Positions 21,906-32,929 of a stretch of 64,000 nucleotides of DNA are shown in pieces. The stretch is taken from assembly GCA_037178855.1 (NCBI GenBank), contig JASJZC010000004.1, positions 3,720,001 through 3,784,000 of the forward strand, written 5' to 3'. A model generated the notes under the pieces. The model was not told the origin of the DNA, made no database searches, and saw only the letters and a list, made by a program, of their open reading frames with translations. The first letter of the stretch is position 1, and every line of letters begins with the position of its first letter. The stretch is from Oscheius sp. JU75. Lineage: Eukaryota > Nematoda > Chromadorea > Rhabditida > Rhabditidae. Both the position numbers and the translations under genes were made by a program.

Positions 21906-22070
21906 TGTGATGTGTTCGACATTGAATACTAAAAACGAAGAAAGATGTATGTAAATAGGTTCAAGAGAGAAATGAGCACCAGCGGAACGAAACCGATCCT
22001 TTAACAAACAGACGAGGATGAGAAGCCGGAAGAGAAAGAAAAATACGTGTTTGGTGAGAGATCTGTGTGT

Positions 22071-22090
22071 GAGAGAGAGAGAGAGAGAGA
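22071..22090. repeat. GA dinucleotide microsatellite
   Basis: Ten uninterrupted GA units upstream of the F-box gene. Confidence 0.9.
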
Positions 22091-22497
22091 CTGAAGGCTC
22101 TGGATAGGAGACAGTCTCGGCAAATATACTCGGAACAACTTGAAAAATCAGTCGAGTACGAGCGTACATCTCTTACGAACAAGAGCTGTCGTCAATAACG
22201 AGACAAATGGAATGATATCAGTAAGAGAAAGAAACTGTCAACAGTTCGAAAACAAACAACTGGGAAACAAAAGAGACTTGAGAAGAAAGGATCAGTACGT
22301 GTAGAAACTTACTAAGATCTCTGGTTTGGTCAAGGCGAAACCAGAAGACTGTATACCGTGTTTTCTTTCGAGAACTGATCAGTCAAGGCCAAGAATCTGA
22401 TTATGCATTCCAAACTCAACAAGTTAGGTAGTCTAAGTTTACCTATCTTGTCCCTTCTCCAGTAAAACGGTTGCTAAAGGCCAGTGCTAATCAGTTA

Positions 22498-22590
22498 AAC
22501 CCACTTTCTTCCCACTCTTTGACCCCACTTTGTCCCTCGAACCCACTTCCCTTTCATTCTTTGAACCCATTTCCCGTATCCCCAAACTGA
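22498..22590. repeat. Degenerate pyrimidine-rich tandem units
   Basis: Successive imperfect units of about 20-25 bases built on CCCACTT/CTTTGACCC (plus strand), such as CTCTTTGACCCCACTTTGTC and TTCATTCTTTGAACCCATTT. It looks like a decayed minisatellite or a polypurine/polypyrimidine tract. Confidence 0.5.
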
Positions 22591-22943
22591 CTCGACTTGC
22601 AAACAATTAGAGTGCGCACAATTAGTGCACACTAATTGGCAATATTGGCTTCAGACAGAGACGCGAGGACAATTTAAAATAGATACGGATACGAAAGAAT
22701 TAAAGAAAGGGGAGAGAGATTGTAGGCAATTGGAACTGGCAACAGAGAAAGACCAAAAGGAACGCGTCTGCTCCTGGTGATGATGCGTCTCGGATACTGC
22801 GTGCAAACATTACGCCCATGGAGCACATTGGAACAGGAAATAAACGTGATTTCGGTGAGCTGCCTATGGTCTCTGCCAAGTGTAAAAAGGCTGGGAAAGT
22901 GGCAGATTGCGATCTGAGAGCGGAAAAAAGCGGTGTCTGTGTG

Positions 22944-23119
22944 AATGAGGTCGCATAGTTTGGAGGAGACAAAAACGAGTTTAGACATATTTGCAGCAAC
23001 AGGACAAGAGGAGTTCCCTCTACACGTGGGTCGGGTCGATAAGAGTGAGAGCAGTCTGCTCTGTTTTCAAATTCAGAACGGAAATATAGAGACTCTCACT
23101 GGTGGGCCTGCAGTTTAAA
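22944..23119 (+). CDS. Small open frame of 57 codons (doubtful)
   Basis: Begins MRSHSLEETKTSLDIF and ends TLTGGPAV. Composition is protein-like (balanced charge, no low complexity), and a CAAAATAAAC hexamer lies directly after the stop. There is no homology I recognise. It may be a short gene, an exon of a larger gene or chance. Confidence 0.2.
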
Positions 23120-23567
23120 GTCAAAATAAACATATGTGTTGAGGCGAATGCGGTCTATCACAACATCCAGATCGATGAAAACCAGCAAACATTCCTATTC
23201 ACGAGTAATTCTTCCAGAGTATCAACAACTGGATTCGGGACTCTTTTCAGAGGAGTAGTTATTTTACTGTGCGTGGAAGAAGAGATACCAGGAAAATTTT
23301 GACGCCTCGTTGTTCTCGCAAACAAACGGTTTATCGGAAGCAGCAGCGGACAAACAAACTCGGTTTCTGTGTTTGTCCCAAAGGCGCGTGTCATGGCGTG
23401 GCACCTCACACACAGGTGATTGGGCTCACTAAAAAGAAAATAGTCCACCGAATGTTCTTGCAGTTTCGATGGTGAAGAGGAGAGAAGAGTAGCATTCATC
23501 TGTGAATACATTTAAAAAAAAAAAAAAGTTCGTCTATGAAAAAGACAACCAAACCAAAAAAAGTTTT

Positions 23568-23683
23568 GCACGGAGTGGGATTTGAACCCACGCCCTCATA
23601 CGAGGACCAGAAGACCCGAACCACTTTCACATGGCAAGCGTATTGCTTGAGTCTGGCGCCTTAGACCACTCGGCCATCCGTGC
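23568..23683 (-). tRNA. tRNA-Leu (CAA) with intron
   Basis: Class II tRNA on the minus strand. The acceptor strands GCACGGA and TCCGTGC pair perfectly. The D-arm reads GCCGAGTGGTCTAAGGC. The anticodon stem CCAGA/TCTGG encloses the loop C-T-CAA-G, giving anticodon CAA. A 33-base intron follows the base after the anticodon, the standard site. The long variable arm (TCCTCGTATGAGGG) typical of Leu and the T-arm GTGGGTTCAAATCCCAC complete the structure. Introns in tRNA-Leu(CAA) are common in animals. Confidence 0.95.
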
Positions 23684-24618
23684 TGTGAGGGCATCGTTGC
23701 CACCCAATGTGATACTCACCCTGATCAAACAAAGATTGGGAAACTAGAGTAAATTAACCCTATGGTTGGTGTCTTACCCAATAAACTGGTTTATATAGCA
23801 AAGATTTCATACAAGATAAAAAGATACATTTTGAGCCGTAAACAATGCTAGAGCGAGCTCAATTGCATGCGGGTACAACCTGAGGTGCCAGGTCGAGTAG
23901 ACTTACGCTCTAACCTGGACAGGTGCCAAAACTGACTCTATGATCGCCTTATCTCCATAGCAAGCTACTACCAATTTACCGACCTCTGTGAGATGATGGA
24001 AGCCTTGGCTGAGCCGAAGCGGTATTTGAACTTGGACTACGGAGCCAATTCGCCTAGTGCTACTATGTAAATCGTTCAGACAGTTACATGAGAGTACCAG
24101 AAGTTTCTATCGGACATCTTGAGATAAGACAACTTTCTAAAGTTTTTGTTTTGTTGGCTCCTTTTGATAATAGTTTGTTTGAAGGAACCTGCGAAACAAC
24201 TCTAAGTGAAGCACCGCAACTTTCATATTACCAACTAATACTATGACTACATAGGAGCCATTCACTGAGACAGAAGAAAGAGTAATCCAATTGAGTGGGG
24301 TACAAGGGAAGAGAGGAAAGTGGCTTGCAGAAGGCCCTGAACTGGTTCTGTATTACACCTGTGCCCCCACGAGGCCGAAACATCTGTCTGAGAAAAAGCG
24401 CGTCCACCCCAAACGCCAGAATACCACTATACGACTTCCTCCCATCATGCTTCGCTCGAGAAACCGGATCCAGGTTTGACGGTGCCCGTGATAGTCTCTA
24501 ACACGACTGTATTATGAGAAGATCTTATTCGACTATTTACAAATAAAAACATCGGGAGAATAAGGCTTAAAACCGGTGAGAAAGTGAGATCACATCGCAC
24601 CATGACCAGGGATAAAAT
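23684..24618. other. Gene-free stretch downstream of Dicer
   Basis: About 935 bases without a supportable gene. It holds the Dicer 3' end (minus strand), a GC-richer block at about 24.29-24.50 kb that looks structured but that I cannot assign, and a self-complementary stretch near 23.88-23.93 kb (AGGTGCCAGGTCG against CTGGACAGGTGCC). Confidence 0.35.
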
Positions 24619-27600
24619 CTAATTACACGGTAAAGCATCGGACGATTTGACGGTCTTCTCCGGCTCGCGTAGTCGCTGTTCCTCTATGCTCTTCAAATAC
24701 TTCAGGGCTCGTTTGGCTGCTGTCGATTTGGCGATTCGGTAGTTCCTTCCCATTCCAGTAAATCGAAGTTTTCCACCGACATCTACAGTAACCCGAACCT
24801 ACAACTTTAGTTTGCTGATAAATATACGAATGAATGTACTTTTCCAGTCTCCATAATACGTTCCATCTTGCTGAATCGAGTCTTTCCCGGCTCCAACTCC
24901 ATCAGTTCTCGAATTGGAGATCGTGGCGGATTGGCACAACACTGGTCGATTGTCTTCTTCATGAGGTTGTGGAAGATTCTCCATACGACATCGAGATTGC
25001 GGCCCGAATCCTAAAGAGGTTTGTGATTATCGTTTTGTGAACGACCTACAAGATAAATGGCTCCAGCCACACTTTCGAATACGTCACTCAGAGCTTTCGG
25101 AACTTCGATGTCTTCTTCCTGTCCTTCATCGACTTCCTCTTCTGTAGTAACCATGTACAGCTGAAGTTATAATTTTGAGAAGAGCTACAATAACAAAACG
25201 TACATCAGCGTTAAAGTTTGCTTCATTAGCGCCGTTTTCTTTGCACAAGCGGACGAACTTTTCCATCATATGATGAAGACCTGGACACATGGCAACGAAG
25301 TATTTTTGAAAGTCGTATTTGACGGCGAGGCTGGCGAAGATGGTATTGTTGACGAGAGCCGATCGAAGATCCGTCAAAACTCCAGGACTGTACTGCCGAC
25401 CATCTTCAAACAGGAATCGCGTAATCATGTAGTCCAATATGGCATCTCCAAGGAACTCCAGTCTCTCAAACCGAGGGATTGATGGAATGAATTAAAAGTA
25501 CCTGATAGCATCCAGTGACACGATTCTTGTAATAACTGGCATGGGTGAAAGCCTGGATGAGGAATGCTTTGTCGGCGAAACTGTAGCCAATAATTTTTTC
25601 GAGGCCTTCGAATTGAAACTGCTGATACATCCGATTCAGTTCGTGAGTCGAACGATGAGGATCCTCCGGGGTATCGACAAATCGCAGAAGAGGAGGCTCG
25701 ATTTTTATAGTCTCGAAGTCGTCCGGATTCAAAACTTTCAATCCTATCCATTTCATAACCTGAAAGTGAAATTTACATATAAAAAGCAAGAGAAACCTTG
25801 AGAGTCGGCTTGGGTCCAAGTGAGAGAAGGTGGGCACCGATCAGTGCCTCGACTGTGTCGGCAATCGACTTGTCACTGATATATTGCTGAGTCAGTGGAT
25901 TGTGCGGCAAAGGAGGAATCTCTTCGGCAAAGGTAGATTGAGCAGTCGGTTTGACGAATTCGATAGTTTCGACTCCATCGGCCACCGTTCTGTTCTGGTT
26001 ATCTCCGTCAGCCTCATCCCAACCAGTGGCAGGTTTCAAAACTTGGTCGACAGCCGCATTTCCATCCAAAACACTATCCATGAAACGATCTTTTTCTTCA
26101 GCATCGTCGGAATTGGGAGCCTTGTAATCAGGAGGAACAGAGCACGGTGGAAGCCAGCTGTCTTGGACTTCGAATTTGGTAGCCACAATAAGAGATGGGA
26201 TCCCTAATCGTTTTCCCAGCCGGTACAAGTTGCAATTGGACACCTACAAATTGAAATCAATGAGAGAATTTGAGGAAAAGGAACCTCTTTACTTCTGGCG
26301 AATGACAATTTTCCTTCATGTTGGTCGACATGGGTATGGTAGAGGTAATCCGTCACGGCGTATTTCAGGAAAGAGTCTCCAATTGTTTCAAGTCTTTCCA
26401 AATTGATACCTAAGCTCTTCTTTAATAGAATGGATAGACCTTACCATCTGCTGCATTCGATGTCGTGAGAGCAGCTAGTAGATGACATGGAGAAACTCCG
26501 TAAGGATTTAGGTGCATGAGATCGTTTCCTGTGCTCTCCGGCGAGCATTTCTTTATAATGTTCGCCGAAGAGAGAGATGGAGACGAAAAGGAAAAAGTTT
26601 CATCGATATTCTCTGCATAGATGGCTCCTTCCGGGATGAGCTTTCCGGCTCCAAACTTGGCATCATCCTTTGCTTTTCGTTCTTCTCCCCTGGCGAGTTC
26701 GTCGGCCTCCTCATCAGAATCCATTGTACTAGTTAGAAGCTCCGTGGAACTGCTCGCTGATGCAAAAATGTTGTGGGAATGAATTGAACAATACCGCTGG
26801 CGGGCTCGGGAGCATCTTCAAACGCAGCCAGATCGATGATCTCCTCGTCACGAGCCTTCTCTCGATCGTCATATTGAGACATCGATTTCAGTTTCAGTTC
26901 CTTCTTGCCACCTCGAGACAACATCTTCTTTTTACTATCTGGCTGTTTGGAGACAGTAGAAGGGACATCAGGGAGAAGAATTTCTTTCTCGATATCTGCC
27001 ATTAAACCCGACATATTGATCATCTGAGATCCACCAAGGATTTTCTGGAAGTCAAATAAGTAAGAAAAAAAACGATAACTAACAAATGGAGTATCTTCCA
27101 CAACTTCGTCTGGGTCGCCCCATCCAACAGGGTTAATATCTGCTCTTGGTACCCCTAGATCGGGAAGATTTGTCTTCGCCTTCTCTTTTAAGTACTTCGA
27201 GAAGTCGAACATCACATTGACCATGTCTTCAAGATCTTCTTCGTCTGACAGATCACCAGCTACTACGGCGGAGGACATCAAGCCGACCTAAACAGATGCA
27301 TTACGGTGGCTTGTACCAACTCATACCGTTTCATCCAGTTCGTTTTCCTTGTCTTTCGTTTTGGGAACAGAACCAGACCCAGCATTTGGATCCCAGACTC
27401 CAATTTCGAAATCTTCAGTCTGTGCAAGGTCAGAACTGTTATTGTAGTTCTGTTGTTTCGATTCGTTTAATTTTCTCAGTTGTTGTATCTTCGAGACGAT
27501 CAGAGACTGTTTTTCTTCGTATGTGGCCGGATAAGACAGCGGTTCCCATTCGAACTCTTCCGGGACCAATGGACTGATCTGAAGTGTAATCAGTATATTG

Positions 27601-30600
27601 CAAACTGAAAAAGGCCTACATTCAATGCTTCCGAGGCAATTTTGCTGCGAAGCTGATCGGCTAGAAGAAGGTGATTGAGTCGATAGAAACAGCTAGGTAG
27701 AGCAGCAATCAGATTCCACAGTGTGGCGCTGATAGGATGACAGTCCATCAACTCCGGTACGAAGATTTGCTGTTGCGACTGCTCATTTCTGGGCTTCTTT
27801 TTGGTTCCTCCGGGACGAGGCAGAAGTAGATTCAGACGGCTAAACTCGATCGCTCTAGGACTCTGAAATGATCTTACTTAGAAGTGAAATCGACATCCAA
27901 CAACGACTGTTCTTGATCGTGGATTGTCAGATTGTATTTCCGGATGAAGTAGTCGTTGAATGAAGTGTATTCTGTGTCCGGGAATTTCGAATTAGGACTC
28001 AAGTCGTCGAGAATCTACAAAAGATCCATCAGCCAAAAAAGATAAAGTCTTACATCGGCCACGTAGTAAAACACTGGATGTTCGGTGTTTCTGTACCACG
28101 GCATGACTACTGCATCACGATAGTTCTCAGCCAGGAACTTGTAGTTTTTCCTCTCATCTTCGTCAGGGCGTCTCGGCATCACAGCTGTATCAAAAACAAC
28201 GTCTTCCACATACTTTGTGTTAATCTCATAGTCCAAACGACCGTCTTTGGTAGCTAAAATGCGTGTTGGTAGAAGAAAATCCCATAAAATACCTCGTTTC
28301 AGTGGAACGATAAGTGTGTTGACTGGAGTGTGCTCTCCCATTTTGAATTCGAGATGTCCTTTGAACAGTTGAAGCACTTTGTCAAAAATGTAATGATGGA
28401 AAAACTTAATGTGGTTTAGGGTCTGTGTATTTAGTTTTACCTAAAGTTTTTTCAATTCAATTAAAAAAAAGGGCGTACTGAAGGTGGGGCCAATTTGACG
28501 TGTACTCTCATGTCTCCTTGCCGCAAATATACCGGGAACGAGGGAATCTTCGGCAGCAGGACAGAACTCAGGAATCCGAAGCAATGTTCATATTCTTCAG
28601 GCCTGCCAAATTTGCGATCCTTTGGATTATGTTCTCCTGTGGGTCCTTTCATCAGTTCCATCTCAAAGACGTAAACATAGAGGTCGTCGCCAGGCTTCGG
28701 CATAGCATCTTTAAGTTCATTCGCATTCTGACGATCGTAGAGCTGCTTCCTTCTGGACGAGCCAACTTTAGCGTTGATTCCTGGACAGAACTCGTCGGGA
28801 TCTTCATCCAGATGACTGAGGAGAGCTATCGACTCTCGTCCAACCGGCAACAGATTATCGTTCAATTCTTTACGTTTGTGAAGCATTTCGCAGCCCTGAA
28901 CTTAAATTTAGGCTATAAAAATAAAAATAAACCTTTAGGGCAACACACATCTGAGCCAGTTTTTTATTATCCATTGGTGTATCCAGTCTGATTGGTTCTT
29001 TGAGAGGCGAATTGATTGGAAGAAGAAGCTCTGCCTTGTATTTTGTGATGCCATTGACGGTGACTGGAATTATCGTACTCTGGGGGACCAAACGGGTGAA
29101 AATATCTGACGGTAGCTTCGAGCAGTACCTAAGACTGTTTTGATGACTTGAAAAAGTAAGACAAACCTGTTGATAAGTTGAATTGCTGTGGAGAGAGTAA
29201 CCTTTGCTCCTGTTTCCTTGACGCAATAAGGAGGATGAAGCTCGTCAATTTTGTACTGTGGACTGAACTCGTAGTCGTTTGGATTGTGAACCGTCTTGTA
29301 GCGTTTTATCAACAGCTGAAACGGCACTAAATTACTAAATAGGGAAAGGAACCTTTTCGATTTGGATGAAGTCGCGCAAGTCGTTGTTGAAGCTCAATTC
29401 ATCACTTTTCACGGCGAACATCACGTAGGACGCTCCCGACTTGCGAGCTCTCCCTTTCGACTGGAATTGTTTTTTGTAAGCAGAAATATGTCGAACGTAC
29501 TTGAACATAAGAGCGGTAATCTATTGGTCGATCAAGTTTGACAACCAAATTGCAGTGTCTAACATCGACTCCTTCTTCGAGAACGCTGGTCGAGACGATC
29601 AGATTGAGCTCGCCTTTTCGGAACTTTCGAAGTACCTGAAAACAAAAGTCAGAAGAAATAGAAAGAAATGGTACCTCGTCCTGTCTTTTATGCAGGTTTT
29701 GGCTTTCATCGCTCGTAAAGCTGGAACCGCTGAATCCGATGATGTAGTCTGCTTTCAGAAACCCGAATCGTGCGTGATCCAGCTTGACGACAAATCGCAG
29801 TATTATCTGGAACATGTGTTAGAAATCTGAAAATCGTCCTACCATTAAAATGTAGGAGACGAATCGCTGCTCGACAAAAATGATGCCACAAAGAGGCTCA
29901 TGAATATTATGTTTTATCTGATGCTCTGGAGAATACACCGAAAGAAGCTCTAGCAGACGGACAACACGAGGAGGAAGTTGAGCACAAAAACTGTTGTAAT
30001 CCCTGATTGCTTTGGCCTAAATAATCCCGAAATAGTATGAAAATAGGATAGCACCTTGGGCTCCAGACGTCTTTTGACTGTGGTCATAGCAGTCAATCCC
30101 ATCGCAAGAAATGCCATTGATTTTTCGGGCAAATGCTGCTGCTTCGCCAGTTTCTTCAACTCCTTCTCCCACACTTGAGCTACTTTCCAAGCGGCCCACA
30201 GTCCCAAAGTCTCGAGAATGGTCTTTGTTCTGTTTATTGCTTCCAGAATTGGTCTTCTAGGATCAACATCCAGATTAGGATCAAATTCATTGGTTTTAGT
30301 GCAAAATTCTTGAACGGACGCCTGTAAGAATCATCGTTACAAGCAACTGAGATCTTTAACCAAGAATCTAGACAGCGCGTTGCAGTCTGGATCGGTAGTC
30401 TTATAATCGTGACAAATGATGATGTTTTCGTTCGGATTGGCACCATATTTTGACATCTGAATGGCGTGTATTGAATAAAAAAGAATATGTTCATACCGCC
30501 ACCAGATCAGAAGCAGTCTCAATAACACAATGTAGATGGTTCTCCAACTTTGTCAGTTTTGCTTCTAATGCATTGGGAGCCGTTTTATCGTTGATGAGCG

Positions 30601-31266
30601 ACGCTGTCAGTCCAAGAACCCTAGGTCTCGATTCTTTCGGTGTATCGTGGATGTAATTCTCCATGATGAGACGATAGGGGTGTTTTTCTCCCATGGCATG
30701 ATGACACTCATCGAGAATTAGAACGGCAGCTCTGTTCATATGGAAATATCCATGATGAATGGTGTCCAGGAATATCTGGGCAGTCATGACGATAACCTGA
30801 AACATTGAAATTGTACGTCATAAAACTCAACTCACATGGAACTCTTCAAGGTATTTCTCGTACGTCTCCTTTCTTTCCCAAAAGTCATTGTTCAAATTTC
30901 CATGGATTCGGCCAGTTTTCAATGTCGTATGGCATTCAATGTGTGCTGCTTGTTGCTCTACGAGTGAAACTGAAAATGAACATTCCGAGGGAATGGGCGG
31001 ATCGTACCTGAATTAACTATGAAAAATGCTCGTTTGCCGCCTTCGGAAAACTTCGTGTTCAGTTGAATACCATATTCTTTGAGAAGAAGGACAGCAATGA
31101 ACGTTTTTCCGGCTCCAGTTCCCAGCTGTACGATGATATTTCTTTTGCACGCCTTATCAAGAAGCTCTACCTGGAAGTTATGAGCTTGAAAATCCACGTA
31201 ACTTTTTCTTACCTGATAGTCTCGCGGGGTGAAGCAGTTTTTCTCAACTTCTCGATCGAATACCAT
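24619..31266 (-). CDS. dcr-1: Dicer endoribonuclease
   Basis: RNase III enzyme that cuts double-stranded RNA and pre-miRNA into small RNAs. Starts [18 protein letters not shown], preceded in the 5' UTR by TTTTTTTTCAG. Domain order: DExD/H helicase with P-loop [15 protein letters not shown] (about 31.12 kb) and [16 protein letters not shown] (about 30.7 kb); helicase C-half with [20 protein letters not shown] (29.55 kb); dimerisation and platform region; PAZ (about 28.4-27.95 kb, [17 protein letters not shown]); an acidic/basic linker; RNase IIIa with [19 protein letters not shown] (26.39 kb) and [14 protein letters not shown]; RNase IIIb with [16 protein letters not shown] (25.45 kb) and [15 protein letters not shown]; and a C-terminal dsRBD ending at 24619. 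Catalytic acidic residues of both RNase III domains are present. It is divergent from the RPL6 gene, with 417 bases between starts. Confidence 0.97.
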
Positions 31267-31683
31267 TTTGGCGATCCTAGATCATATCCTCTCTGAAAAA
31301 AAACGACTCCTGGGAAGAAAAAAATTGGAGAGTGGGAAAACAATAAGAAGCAACAAAAAGAAGAAATTCAAAAATGTAAAATTTAAAGGACTGTTGAGAC
31401 TAGGTCTCAATGCGATTCGAAGAATACCGTAAACTTTAGACCTGGCGAGCAGTTTTGCCTAGAATTTCCTAAAACCCTGTCTCTTTTCATCCTTTTTTCT
31501 ATTCATTTTCGTGTTTTGTCGCTGTATTTCGTTGCATCACACTCGTTGAAATATAGTAAAATTAACCTCATATCTTTCTCGTTTATAATTATATCCTTGT
31601 TCTATTTATTTCTGCTTAGAAGGGCTCTGTAGTGCTTTTCCTTTTTTGTCTTCGTTTGTTTATTTTAATTTTTCAGTAATCAA
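31267..31683. promoter_or_regulatory. Divergent promoter region (Dicer / RPL6)
   Basis: 417 bases between the Dicer and RPL6 start codons, very T-rich toward RPL6. It ends in TAATTTTTCAG ten bases before the RPL6 ATG, which looks like an outron ending in a trans-splice acceptor. Individual promoter elements cannot be identified by eye. Confidence 0.45.
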
Positions 31684-32639
31684 ATGGTGGGCACCCGTAA
31701 CATTGCTAGGCATAGCCGTAACTTCGACCTGGCTCCGGGAGTCGGCAGATTCTCAACTGCCAGGCTTTATCTGAAGCGCAATGCTAAGGTCCCTCATACC
31801 AAGGCCTCTACCAGCGTAAGATTACAGTTTTGTTTGATTGTATTTTTAAATTTTAGACTAAGCTTCCCAGAGAACTCCGCGAGGGAGCCAAATTCACCCT
31901 CGGACATCACAAGACTGCTCCTCTTCGCAAGTCTATCGTCCCTGGAACTGTTCTCATTGTCTTGGCTGGTCGCCATAAGGGAAAGCGCGTCGTTTTCCTC
32001 AAGCAACTCGAGAAGTCCGGACTTCTTCTCGTCACAGGTAGGCGATCGTTTGGCCCCCTTCATTCAGTACAATTTTCAGGACCTCACAAATTGAACAACT
32101 TCCCCCTCAGAAGAATCGCCCAAGCCTTCGTTATTGCCACCAAGACCAAGGTTGACGTTTCTGGAGTCAAGGTCCCCGAGCACATCAATGATGACTATTT
32201 CAAGAGAAAGACTGTGTCGACTAAGAAGGGAGGAGACATCTTCGCCGATGGAAAGGCCGAGTACAAGGTAAGCAATTGTCTCGCGTTTATTTCTCAGTGG
32301 AGACAGAGTTGCAGTCAAACTATCGTGGTTTGTTTGTGCTAAGATCTCCAAATAAAAATAATTTGTGATTATGCGGGTTGAGCTTGGCTCTGACCTCCTT
32401 AGCCCCACCTCAAGCAAAGACAATTTGGTCACTACACTTCTTTATTTATATCGCTTCCAACTCGTCCATAACTTGGTTTTTTTCAGGTGACCGAGCAGAG
32501 AAAGACTGACCAGAAGGCCGTTGATAGATCTATTCTCGCTGCCGTCAAGAAGAGCAAGGACCACAAGGTACTTTTCGGTTATTTGGGATCCCGATTCGCC
32601 CTCGGAAAAGGACAACACCCTCACAACCTTGTGTTCTAA
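31684..32639 (+). CDS. rpl-6: 60S ribosomal protein L6 (eL6)
   Basis: Exons 31684-31815, 31857-32037, 32080-32267 and 32487-32639 sum to 654 bases, 217 residues. The sequence matches eL6 throughout: [63 protein letters not shown], and the conserved C-terminus [19 protein letters not shown]. It is a structural component of the large ribosomal subunit. The third intron (32268-32486) is much longer than the others and contains a likely H/ACA RNA, as often happens in ribosomal-protein genes. It is convergent with the myosin gene, whose stop is 290 bases away. Confidence 0.97.
32297..32439 (+). ncRNA. Candidate H/ACA-box snoRNA in the RPL6 intron
   Basis: The first hairpin is closed by GGAGA (32299-32303) and TCTCC (32345-32349), with an inner stem CAAAC (32316-32320)/GTTTG and unpaired pocket strands between. 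An H box AAATAA (32350-32355) follows immediately. The second hairpin is closed by GTGA (32365-32368) and TCAC (32429-32432), with an inner stem TTGAG/CTCAA. ACA (32434-32436) follows one base after the stem. Total length about 143 nt, sense to the host gene, in the intron of a ribosomal-protein gene: the usual home of guide snoRNAs, which direct pseudouridylation. The target is not assigned. Confidence 0.6.
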
Positions 32640-32929
32640 TTTGTTGGTTGTTCATAAAACATTGTTATTAAATTTGAGCATTCAGTTGATAGGTAACTTC
32701 TTATTAACACCATTATACGGACATTTGGCGAAGAACTCGTAAAGATTCATGAGACTAGGTTATGGCATATCAAGTCGACATCATTTCCATTCTTTTTGAA
32801 GATTGGGTGCTGATTTGCCTCTGCTGGGAAAACGCGAATTGTTTTCTGCTTTCCTCCTAGTGAGCAGTTCAGAACTGAGGATACTTGTATCATCGGTCGT
32901 CTCAACTTCAGTCTGAACATTGTTTTTGC

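Larger units (their letters stand above)
21906..23567. other. Gene-poor stretch with simple repeats
   Basis: No gene I can support. It holds a GA microsatellite (22071-22090), a run of degenerate CCCACTTT/CTTTGACCC-like units (about 22498-22590) and a 57-codon plus-strand frame at 22944-23119 followed by AATAAA. The 5' UTR and promoter of the F-box gene probably occupy its left part. The minus-strand frames at 22.67-23.0 and 23.16-23.51 kb show no recognisable domain. Confidence 0.35.

Noticed and set aside
22674..23511. Overlapping minus-strand frames at 22.67-23.0 and 23.16-23.51 kb
   Set aside because: Several frames are open at once in simple-composition DNA, with no domain or splice structure.
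24000..24070. tRNA-like T-arm on the minus strand (GTTCAAAT in context)
   Set aside because: No pairing T-stem, acceptor stem or anticodon arm could be placed around it.
24355..24420. Hammerhead-like core (CACGAGGCCGAAAC)
   Set aside because: The GAGGCCGAAAC half matches a hammerhead stem II and GAAA, but the essential CUGA of the core reads CCCA, and the flanking stems do not form.
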